In this document: in pieces, positions 9,075-16,214 of the stretch
Layout of the letters: the number at the start of each line of letters is the position of its first letter
Position numbering within the stretch: the first letter of the stretch is position 1
DNA from: Caldilineaceae bacterium
GTDB lineage: Bacteria > Chloroflexota > Anaerolineae > Caldilineales > Caldilineaceae
Assembly: GCA_020634815.1 (NCBI GenBank)
Contig: JACKBA010000034.1
Coordinates: 4,774 to 68,773 of the forward strand
DNA: 64,000 nt
Direction: 5' to 3'
The notes under the pieces: model-generated
What the model saw: the letters and a program-made list of their open reading frames with translations, nothing else
Databases searched by the model: none
What the model was told of the DNA's origin: nothing
Made by a program: the position numbers and the translations under genes

Positions 9075-10397
9075 TCAGGCCGGCACCGCGAAGCTGCTCA
9101 TCATGGCCATGACCTGCCCCTGCACCGCCGATTTCAGTTCGTCGTTGGTCGGATCCTTGGCGACGGCGGCGATCCAGCGCGCGACCTGCTCGAATTCGGC
9201 GGCGCCCAGGCCGCGCGTCGTGGCGGCAGGCGTGCCCAGGCGGATGCCGCTGGTGGTGAGGGCGGGTTTGGTGTCGAAGGGGATCATGTTCTTGTTGCAG
9301 TGAATGGCGGAGTGATCGAGCGCCTTCTCCACCAGCTTGCCCGTAATCTCATTGCCGTGGCGGTCGCTGCCCAGCACGCTGAGGTCGACGAGCATGAGAT
9401 GGTTGTCCGTGCCGCCGCTGACGATGCGCAGCCCCTCGGCTTGCAGCGTGCCGGCCAGCACCTGGGCGTTGTCGAGCACGCGTTGCTGATAGGCGACGAA
9501 GCCCGGCTTCATGGCCTCGCCAAAGCCGACGGCCTTGGCCGCAATGATGTGCATGAGCGGACCGCCCTGCGTCCCGGGGAAGACCGCCCTGTCGATCTCC
9601 TTGGCCAGTTCAGCACGGCAGAGGATCAAACCGCCGCGCGGGCCGCGCAGCGTCTTGTGCGTGGTGGTCGTCACTACATCGCAGTAAGGCACCGGGTCGG
9701 GATGCAATTTTGCCGCAACGAGACCGGCGATGTGCGCCATGTCCATCATCAGCCGCGCACCGACGCTGTCGGCAATCGCGCGCAGGCGGGCGAAATCCCA
9801 GAAGCGCGGGTAGGCGCTGGCGCCCGCCACGATGAGCTTGGGCTTGTTCTCCAGGGCGAGACGCTCGACCTCGTCGTAGTCGATGCGCTCGGTATCGGGG
9901 CTGACGCCGTAATGCACAAAGTTGTAGAGCTTGCCCGAACTGTTCAGCCGGAAGCCGTGGGTCAGGTGGCCGCCGTGGTCGAGCTTGAGACCGAGCACGC
10001 TGTCGCCCGGGTTGAGCAGCGCCAGGTAGACCGCTTCATTGGCCTGAGCGCCGGAGTGGGGCTGCACGTTGGCATGATCGGCGCCAAAGAGCAGCTTTGC
10101 CCGCGCAATCGCCAGCTCCTCGGCGACATCCACGGCATCGCAGCCGCCATAGTAGCGCTTGCCGGGATAGCCCTCGGCATACTTGTTGGTCAGAACGCTG
10201 CCCATTGCGGCCAGAACGCCTGGCGAGACGTAATTCTCGCTGGCAATCAGTTCGATGCCGTTGGCCTGGCGCGTGCGTTCCAGTTCGATGGCGGCGTACA
10301 ATTCAGGATCGGACTCGGCCAGCCACTGGCGCGGGTCGGGCATGGCAGTCCACGCCGGCACGGTGGACTCGGCATGCGAAGCAGTTAAGACACTCAT
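9075..10397 (-). CDS. glyA: Serine hydroxymethyltransferase
   Basis: 440 aa. This PLP enzyme interconverts serine and glycine and charges tetrahydrofolate with a one-carbon unit. Visible family motifs are ELIASENYVSPGVLAAMGS, TNKYAEGYPGKRYYGGC, NVQPHSGAQANEAVYLALL and the PLP-lysine block VVTTTTHKTLRGPRGG. The start at 10397 is supported by GAGGAG 7 nt upstream; an upstream in-frame extension to 10490 has no such site. Its own promoter (10481-10509) and terminator make it a single-gene unit, divergent from the response regulator. Confidence 0.97.
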   Translation of the reverse strand: MSVLTASHAESTVPAWTAMPDPRQWLAESDPELYAAIELERTRQANGIELIASENYVSPGVLAAMGSVLTNKYAEGYPGKRYYGGCDAVDVAEELAIARAKLLFGADHANVQPHSGAQANEAVYLALLNPGDSVLGLKLDHGGHLTHGFRLNSSGKLYNFVHYGVSPDTERIDYDEVERLALENKPKLIVAGASAYPRFWDFARLRAIADSVGARLMMDMAHIAGLVAAKLHPDPVPYCDVVTTTTHKTLRGPRGGLILCRAELAKEIDRAVFPGTQGGPLMHIIAAKAVGFGEAMKPGFVAYQQRVLDNAQVLAGTLQAEGLRIVSGGTDNHLMLVDLSVLGSDRHGNEITGKLVEKALDHSAIHCNKNMIPFDTKPALTTSGIRLGTPAATTRGLGAAEFEQVARWIAAVAKDPTNDELKSAVQGQVMAMMSSFAVPA

Positions 10398-10428
10398 GTG
10401 GTTACTCCTCAGGAGATCGCTGGAAAGG

Positions 10429-10476
10429 GACATCTCACGCCGGCTGTTCCGCTGCGTAGCTGCCAAGCGTGATGTC
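10429..10476 (-). promoter_or_regulatory. Possible structured leader of glyA
   Basis: In the transcript GACATC-ACGC (from 10476) can pair with GCGT-GA-GATGTC (to 10429), enclosing a small inner hairpin, just before the Shine-Dalgarno site. It does not match glycine, THF or ZTP riboswitch consensus as I recall them. It may simply be a translational control hairpin. Confidence 0.3.
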
Positions 10477-10480
10477 GGGC

Positions 10481-10509
10481 AACATAGCACGCTTTCAGGG
10501 ATTCGTCAA
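10481..10509 (-). promoter_or_regulatory. Promoter of glyA
   Basis: TTGACG, a 17-nt spacer and TATGTT with an extended TGC before the -10. The rest of the 10398-10771 gap holds the glyA leader and the response-regulator upstream region, where two CTGTAAG copies (10567, 10587) and TGGTATGGT (10613-10621) are the only promoter-like signs. Confidence 0.75.
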
Positions 10510-10771
10510 CAGAATTGGGGATGGCATTTCGCCTCAGCCGGGTCCAGCCGGCATTTCTGACCGTGCCTGTAAGCAATGCAAGGAAACTGTAAGATTCGCT
10601 GACGAAGATTGGTGGTATGGTTGTCCCCAACCAGCTTTTGCCGATCCTGACACCCAACAGCGCAATCTACGGCCGGTTTGCCAACGCCTTTTTGCGGCGA
10701 TCTTACAAGACAGCGTCAAGGCAGGCCATCGTAGGAGTTTTTTCAATCACATCAACCACCGGAGTGATGAC

Positions 10772-11479
10772 ATGACACACAACACGAAAGTCCTGACGAT
10801 TGAAGACGATCCGGCGCTGCTGCGCCTGGTGCAATATACGCTCGCCGAGGAAGGCATGGACGTTGCCACCGCCTCCAATGGGCGCGACGGCCTGCGCCAA
10901 TTCTACGCGCTCCAACCCGAGCTGGTCATCCTCGATTTGATGATGCCGGAGATGGATGGCTGGGAGACCTGCCGGCGGATCCGCGAGATGGCGGATGTCC
11001 CGATCATGATGCTCACTGCCCGCGGTCAGGATGGAGATATGGTGCGCGGGCTTGACATCGGCGCCGATGACTACATGGTGAAGCCGTTCAGCCCCGAAGT
11101 GCTGGTTGCCCGCGCCCAGGCGCTGCTCCGCCGCTCGCGCATGGCCCGGCCCGAAAAAGCGCCGGCCGTCTACCGTGACGATCGCCTGTTTGTCGACCTG
11201 GAGGCCCGCCGCGTCTGTGTCGAAGGCATGCCGGTACGGCTGACCGCCACGGAATTCAAGCTGCTTGCCTTCCTTGTCGAGAACGCCGGGCGTGTCATGA
11301 CCTTCCGCCAGACCCTGGAGAACGTCTGGGGCTGGGAGTATCAGGACGACTCGCACCAGGCGCGTCTCTACATTTGGCGGCTGCGCCAGAAGATCGAGGC
11401 CGACCCGAAGAACCCTGTCTACATTCAGACCGAGTACGGCGTCGGCTACCGATTTGAGAAGCAAGCGAACGCGCACTGA
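10772..11479 (+). CDS. OmpR-family response regulator
   Basis: 235 aa. It has a receiver domain with the acidic pair EDD at residues 11-13, the phospho-acceptor Asp55 (VILDLMMPEMDGW) and the conserved Lys in YMVKPFSPEVL. A winged-helix DNA-binding domain follows (TATEFKLLAFLVENAGRV, then QARLYIWRLRQKIEADP and YGVGYRFE). The start at 10772 has GGAG 7-8 nt upstream; the same frame is open back to 10469 but without a ribosome site. It is 24 nt ahead of the histidine kinase. OmpR/PhoB proteins bind direct repeats spaced 11 bp apart, which is exactly the geometry of the four boxes at 13898, 15334, 25897 and 32107. I infer, but cannot prove, that this protein is their regulator. Confidence 0.93.
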   Translation: MTHNTKVLTIEDDPALLRLVQYTLAEEGMDVATASNGRDGLRQFYALQPELVILDLMMPEMDGWETCRRIREMADVPIMMLTARGQDGDMVRGLDIGADDYMVKPFSPEVLVARAQALLRRSRMARPEKAPAVYRDDRLFVDLEARRVCVEGMPVRLTATEFKLLAFLVENAGRVMTFRQTLENVWGWEYQDDSHQARLYIWRLRQKIEADPKNPVYIQTEYGVGYRFEKQANAH

Positions 11480-11503
11480 TCGATCTGAACCTGCATACGT
11501 CCC

Positions 11504-13840
11504 ATGTTTCGCCTGTTCCGCTTCTTTTCCATCGCCAGCTTCGTTCTCTTGTTGTTGGGTGGAACGGCGCTGAGCCTGCTCTATCGGCAGACGGCCGTTC
11601 GCGACCTGATGCGGGTGGAACAGGACAAGAATGTTGCGTTGACACGCACGTTCGCAAACATGATCTGGCCGGAGTTTGCCGGCTTCTTTGCGCGTTCGAG
11701 CGACCTCAGCGTCGACGCGTTGCGCAACAGCCCCGAGATCGCCAAGTTGGATGCCGCGATCCAGACGGGCATGGCCGGCAACGGGGTCGTCAAAGTCAAG
11801 ATCTACGGCCTGGATGGGCGCACCCTCTACTCCTCACAACCGAGCCAAATCGGCGAAGATCAGAGCAGCAATGAAGGCTGGCGCCTCGCGCTTGGCGGCG
11901 AAATCGTCAACGAGTTGACCCATCGCGACGAGTTCAACGCGTTTGACGGCGTCATCGAGAACCGCGATGTGCTGGCGAGCTATATCCCCATCCGTCGCAG
12001 CGACGATGCGCCCGTCGAAGCGGTCTTTGAGCTGTACGGCGATGTGACCGAACTCGTCCGGGAACTCGACGACGTTCAGCTACGCGTCGTAGGTGGCGTC
12101 ATTCTGGTGCTGAGTGTGCTCTACTCCCTCCTGCTCTTTGTGGCGCAGTATGCAGAACGCGTGGTGCGCGAGCAATACGCGGAACGCGAGCGCGCCGAAC
12201 AGGCCCTGCGCCGCCGCGTCGCGCTGGACGACGTCGTGATCCGCATTTCCGCGCGCTTCGTGACAGCCGAACCTTCAGAGTTCGCCAGCAGCGTTCAAGC
12301 GGCGCTGGAGGCTGTCGGCTCCGCCCTGGGTCTGAAGCACGTGGCCGCCGCCGCGATCGATGACAGGGCAATGGTGACGGCGATTGCAGCCTGGCCTGTG
12401 CCCCCTGAGTCGGGAGCTGACCACAGGCAGGACGCGCTCCCCTGGCTTGCCGCGCAACTATGCGAGCAGGAAATGCTCGTAGTGCCCAACGTTGAGGAAC
12501 TGCCGGCCGAAGCGCAGGGGATTGCGCACTACTGCCGGCGTCACCAAATTTCGGGCGCCCTCGTCCGCCGCCTGGAATATCGCCACACCTCTATCGGTTT
12601 CTTGCTTCTTGGCACCGACGCATCCAGCCCGGCGACCGGCGCCGAAATGGAAGGCATCGCGAAGATCGTTGCCGATCTGATCGCGACGGCGCTGGTCAAG
12701 CAGCAAGCCGATGCAACGCTGGCTGCCAGCGAGGAACGCCTGCGCACCCTGGTCGAGTCGATGAACGATATCATCTTCACCGTCGATCGGGCGGGTCGCT
12801 TCACCGGCTTCTACGGGCGCCAACTCGGCGAATACGGGTTGTCGGTTGATGCGACCGATCTCAGGGTGCCCGCCGACGTTTTCGACCAGGAAACCGCCCA
12901 ATTGTATGACGCTGCGATCGACCAGGCCATGCGCGGCGAGAACGCCGTCTTCGACTGGGTCTTGGGTTCGCGTGAAGGGCGCCAGATCCATTTGCAAACA
13001 GCGCTCTCTCCAGTCATTGACGACGGTGGTGCGGTCATCGGGGCCGTTGGCGTGGGTCGCGACATCTCCGAACTGAAACGGCTGGAGCGGGTGAAGTCCG
13101 AGTTCATCGCCAGCGTGAGCCACGAATTGCGCACGCCGCTCGCCTCGATCCTTGGGTATGCCGAAATCCTGCTGCGCGGGCGGCCCGGCCCGTTGACTAC
13201 AGTACAGCAGGAATTCCTCCAGACGATCCTGGACGGCAGCCGGCGCCTCAAGCTCCTGGTCGATGATCTGCTCGACGTCTCGCGCATTGAGGTCGGCAAA
13301 TTCCGTATGACCTTCGATGATGTCGATCTGGAGGAAGCAATCCACCGGGCCGAGGAAACGATTCGCCCCCTGGCGGACAAGGCCGGCATCACGGTGAAAG
13401 TGGATGTACCTCCTCTGCTGCCGACGATCGAGGGCGACGAGCAGCGCATCGGCCAGGTCCTGGATAACCTGTTGAGCAACGCCGTCAAGTTCAGCCACGA
13501 CGGCGGGTGCGTGTGTATCGCGGTTGAAGAGGAAGATGCGGCGCTCTGTGTCATCGTACGCGATGCGGGCATAGGGATTCCCCAGGAGGACATTCCCCAC
13601 CTCTTCTCACGGTTCTACCGCGCCAGCAATGCGGAACCAAACCAACGCAGTGGCACGGGCCTGGGGCTCTATATTACCCGTGCGATCGTGGAAGGACATG
13701 GCGGCCGCATCCAGGCTGAGAGCGCCGCAGGCGAGGGCACGACGATTCGCTTCTGGCTCCCCAAACTCCAGTTATCGCCGCTGGAAACCAGCCCGGACAT
13801 GCTCGTCAAGGAAATCGCCGACCGTTACTTCGGCAATTGA
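11504..13840 (+). CDS. Sensor histidine kinase with extracytoplasmic, GAF-like and PAS domains
   Basis: 778 aa. Order: TM1 (~9-29, IASFVLLLLGGTALSLLY); an extracytoplasmic sensor of ~165 residues (including VVKVKIYGLDGRTLYSSQPS, Cache-like); TM2 (~192-213); a GAF-like region (~230-400); a PAS domain (~405-525, VESMNDIIFTVDRAGRFTGF); HisKA with His540 in FIASVSHELRTPLASIL; and HATPase_c with DNLLSNAVKFS, DAGIGI and GTGLGLYITRAIV. All kinase motifs are intact. It forms an operon with the response regulator. The ligand is unknown. Its position directly before the FIST and giant surface-protein genes suggests it controls them. Confidence 0.93.
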   Translation: MFRLFRFFSIASFVLLLLGGTALSLLYRQTAVRDLMRVEQDKNVALTRTFANMIWPEFAGFFARSSDLSVDALRNSPEIAKLDAAIQTGMAGNGVVKVKIYGLDGRTLYSSQPSQIGEDQSSNEGWRLALGGEIVNELTHRDEFNAFDGVIENRDVLASYIPIRRSDDAPVEAVFELYGDVTELVRELDDVQLRVVGGVILVLSVLYSLLLFVAQYAERVVREQYAERERAEQALRRRVALDDVVIRISARFVTAEPSEFASSVQAALEAVGSALGLKHVAAAAIDDRAMVTAIAAWPVPPESGADHRQDALPWLAAQLCEQEMLVVPNVEELPAEAQGIAHYCRRHQISGALVRRLEYRHTSIGFLLLGTDASSPATGAEMEGIAKIVADLIATALVKQQADATLAASEERLRTLVESMNDIIFTVDRAGRFTGFYGRQLGEYGLSVDATDLRVPADVFDQETAQLYDAAIDQAMRGENAVFDWVLGSREGRQIHLQTALSPVIDDGGAVIGAVGVGRDISELKRLERVKSEFIASVSHELRTPLASILGYAEILLRGRPGPLTTVQQEFLQTILDGSRRLKLLVDDLLDVSRIEVGKFRMTFDDVDLEEAIHRAEETIRPLADKAGITVKVDVPPLLPTIEGDEQRIGQVLDNLLSNAVKFSHDGGCVCIAVEEEDAALCVIVRDAGIGIPQEDIPHLFSRFYRASNAEPNQRSGTGLGLYITRAIVEGHGGRIQAESAAGEGTTIRFWLPKLQLSPLETSPDMLVKEIADRYFGN

Positions 13841-13897
13841 CGTAGCTGCTCCACACCGCCCGGCCGTATTCCGCTTGCGCCGGCCCCAACCACGCGC

Positions 13898-13930
13898 AAT
13901 TGAGACAACCTTGAGACAACTCGTTGATGG
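13898..13930 (+). promoter_or_regulatory. 11-bp direct-repeat box A, upstream of the FIST gene
   Basis: Two perfect copies of TTGAGACAAC start 11 bp apart (13900 and 13911), followed by CGTTGATGG and a -10-like TGGTAAAT at about 13936. It is one of four similar 33-bp boxes in this window. A small hairpin (GTGCCC/GGGCAC, 13963-13992) lies in the expected leader. Confidence 0.7.
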
Positions 13931-14044
13931 CTTGGTAAATCCCCGTAAGCTAGGCTGGAACCGTGCCCGTGCAGCCGGATTGCTGTGGGCACCTGGTTAT
14001 CGCAGCCTGTCCCCGCAGGCCGCCACAAGGGAGACAGGGTCGTT

Positions 14045-15253
14045 ATGTTTCATGTTGCCACGGGTCGCAGCAATCACGCCGACGCCTTCCGGGCAGGACG
14101 GGAAGCAGCACAGAGTGCGCAGCGGGAGGTAGCTAACCGCAACGGCAGGCTGTCGCGGCCTGGGCTGGCACTGGTCTTTGGCGATGCCCGCTATGCGCAA
14201 CAAAGCCTGCTCGATGGCGTCGCCGATGTCGTCGGCCGCAACGTCACCCTGGTCGGGTGTAGCAGCACCGCGCAGATCTCGCCCCTTGGGTTGGAGGATG
14301 GGGCGGTCGTCGTCATGTTGATCTGGCCTGGCTCGCGGCTGGCCGTCTGTCCGGTGCTGGCCACCGGCGTGGGCGCCAGCCCCTACGCATCGGGGCTGGC
14401 CCTGGGCCGTGAGATTCGGGCTCGCCTGCCCCATGCCGCCGATGTCACCACCCGCACGAAGTGGATCGGCGACCGCTTTGTGACGATTCATCCGTACACG
14501 TTACTCCTCTTTTCCGACAGCGCCGGCAGCGATCAGTCGCTTCTCGCCGGCGCATCGGCCGCGTTGGGGCCGGCTTTTCAAATCGTCGGCGCCATGGCGG
14601 CCAACGCCCCTCGCATGGGCGAACCCTGTATCTATTACAACGGTGTCGTCCAGCATGATGCCGCCGTCGGGCTCGCCGTCGTCAGCCGCGTGCCGACGGC
14701 CGTCGGCGTCTGCCACGGAGGGTGCGAGCAACACCCGGAGTCGACGCTCCTGCGCAACGACGACGGCGTTCTTTTCGTCCCTAGCGAGCGACGGCTGCAG
14801 ACGGTCAGCAGCGTCTCCAGCCCACAGCGCCAACTGCTGCCGCACAATGGCCACGCCGCACCCACCGAACGCGACAACCGTTTCTTCCCACAATCACCAG
14901 CATCGCTCGATTTTCGAGAGTTCGAGGCAGGTGGCGCCGCCACAGAGAACGGGGCGGTGTCTCGCAATGGCTGCACCGCGCAGTGCAGTGTCGAAGCTGC
15001 GCGCGCCGCAGCGGAATACGCCAGAAACAGCCTGGGCAACGCCCTGCCCGCTGCCGCACTGGTGTTTGGTTCTTCCTCCGGTGCAGAGCGCAGAGGCGCG
15101 GGCATGGGGCAGAAACTGGCGGCAGTCCGCTCCGTCCTGGGCGAGAGCGTGCCCGTCATCGGCTTCCATGCCAATGGCGTGCCCGATATCCCCGGCCCGC
15201 CCACGCCCGATTCCTCCAGCCAGACCTGCGTCGTCTATGTCGTCGGCATCTAG
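14045..15253 (+). CDS. FIST-domain sensory protein
   Basis: 402 aa. The N-terminal ~220 residues match the FIST N domain: GLALVFGDARYAQQSLLDGV, LVGCSSTAQISP, YTLLLFSDSAGSDQSLLAGA and FQIVGAMAANAPRMGEPCIY. The C-terminal part keeps a FIST_C-like end (AALVFGSSSGAERRGAGMGQ and PVIGFHANGVPDIPG). Between them (~residues 228-330) is a Ser/Gln/Asn-rich stretch not typical of FIST proteins. FIST domains are cytoplasmic input modules thought to bind small ligands and usually sit in or beside signalling proteins. Here no output domain is attached. GGGAGACAGGG upstream supports the start. It lies just after a two-component operon and has its own box-A promoter. Confidence 0.75.
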   Translation: MFHVATGRSNHADAFRAGREAAQSAQREVANRNGRLSRPGLALVFGDARYAQQSLLDGVADVVGRNVTLVGCSSTAQISPLGLEDGAVVVMLIWPGSRLAVCPVLATGVGASPYASGLALGREIRARLPHAADVTTRTKWIGDRFVTIHPYTLLLFSDSAGSDQSLLAGASAALGPAFQIVGAMAANAPRMGEPCIYYNGVVQHDAAVGLAVVSRVPTAVGVCHGGCEQHPESTLLRNDDGVLFVPSERRLQTVSSVSSPQRQLLPHNGHAAPTERDNRFFPQSPASLDFREFEAGGAATENGAVSRNGCTAQCSVEAARAAAEYARNSLGNALPAAALVFGSSSGAERRGAGMGQKLAAVRSVLGESVPVIGFHANGVPDIPGPPTPDSSSQTCVVYVVGI

Positions 15254-15333
15254 GCCGCGGTCATAACACGCCCAGCCGGCCACATTCTCCAGACACACTG
15301 CTTCCACCACGCCGCCGATTGCCGCACGACAAA

Positions 15334-15366
15334 ATCTGTAACAACTTTGAGACAGCCCAGTGATGT
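15334..15366 (+). promoter_or_regulatory. 11-bp direct-repeat box B, upstream of the membrane-protein/oxidase operon
   Basis: CTGTAACAAC followed 11 bp later by TTTGAGACAG, then CAGTGATGT and a -10-like TGCAAGAT at about 15370-15377. It aligns without gaps to boxes A, C and D. Confidence 0.65.
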
Positions 15367-15375
15367 TTGTGCAAG

Positions 15376-15408
15376 ATGCGCTTGTCAGACTGAGGCAAGC
15401 GCATTTTT
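15376..15408 (+). terminator. Hairpin with T run in the promoter/leader region
   Basis: Perfect 9-bp stem ATGCGCTTG (15376-15384) with CAAGCGCAT (15396-15404), followed by TTTTT. It overlaps or directly follows the predicted start of the box-B transcript. It can be either the terminator of the FIST gene or an attenuator of the giant oxidase operon. Confidence 0.7.
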
Positions 15409-15461
15409 GCATCACATGGCCGAACCTCTGTGTTCGCCGAAACGATCCGGGAGGCAACCCT

Positions 15462-16115
15462 ATGACCGTACAGCAAGTCCAGAGTCTTCCAGCCGTCAGC
15501 TCACCAGACAATCAGCGCCCGTGGCTTTTCCAGGTGACGCGCGTGGTCTTGTTCCTGCTGACAGCAGGGCTCGTGGGGTGGGGAGGCCTCATGGCGGCGC
15601 GGCTCGTCGTCACGCCTGCCCTGACCGCGACTGTGGGCGAGACAATCCAGGCCGGCGATCTCGCCTTTTCGGTCGATTCGGCCACGTGGCTCAGCATGGA
15701 TCACGGCGATCATGATTCGGACCCATATTCCAACGTCACGCTCGAATCTGACACCGACGATGAAGCGGCCATCGCCGCAGCGTCGCTCGGCTTCTCCATG
15801 CCGCCATCCATGATGCCCGGCCTGCCCAAGGAAGGCCAGCAGCGCCTGCGCATCGAGGTCACCTTCCAGAACACCGGGCAGGGGCGCGAAACGATCGGCC
15901 CCGAGCACTTCCGCGTCGAGGCAGCCGACGGCACGGTCTACCAACCGCTGAAAAACAGCAGCCTGCGTACACAGGAGCTGGTCGCCGGCCAAGGGATCGG
16001 CGCACTGCTCTTTGTAGACGTCGACGAGACCGCCACGGCGCCGCGCATCATCTGGGCGCGCGACGGCAAGCAGGTTGCCCTGCCCATCGACGGCGCCCCT
16101 AACCACGATCACTAG
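15462..16115 (+). CDS. Small membrane-anchored Ig-like (DUF4352-like) protein
   Basis: 217 aa. One membrane segment (~24-46, VTRVVLFLLTAGLVGWGG) is followed by an outside beta-rich domain. LTATVGETIQAGDLAFSVDS and RLRIEVTFQNTGQGRETIGP, with VYQPLKNSSLRTQELVAGQG, resemble the DUF4352/TRF2-like immunoglobulin fold found in many lipoproteins. An acidic, His- and Met-containing loop (MDHGDHDSD, then MPPSMMPG) and the C-terminal NHDH could bind metal, which is notable right before a copper oxidase gene; this is inference. The start at 15462 has a strong GGGAGG. The upstream in-frame extension runs through the box-B leader and is rejected. It is 99 nt before the oxidase gene and probably in the same transcript. 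Confidence 0.65.
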   Translation: MTVQQVQSLPAVSSPDNQRPWLFQVTRVVLFLLTAGLVGWGGLMAARLVVTPALTATVGETIQAGDLAFSVDSATWLSMDHGDHDSDPYSNVTLESDTDDEAAIAAASLGFSMPPSMMPGLPKEGQQRLRIEVTFQNTGQGRETIGPEHFRVEAADGTVYQPLKNSSLRTQELVAGQGIGALLFVDVDETATAPRIIWARDGKQVALPIDGAPNHDH

Positions 16116-16214
16116 CCTGGGGGCGACGGGAATCCCCCGCGACCCTTGTCCAGCCAGCAATGCCTTTGGGCGGCAGCCCGGCGCGCCGTCGCAGTTCAAG
16201 ATTGGGAAAGAATC

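Noticed and set aside
8949..10388. A long + strand frame opposite glyA
   Set aside because: Antisense shadow; it also crosses the glyA terminator region.
10567..10621. A fifth regulator box before the response regulator gene
   Set aside because: Two CTGTAAG copies exist but are 20 bp apart and lack the rest of the 33-bp pattern; too weak to call.
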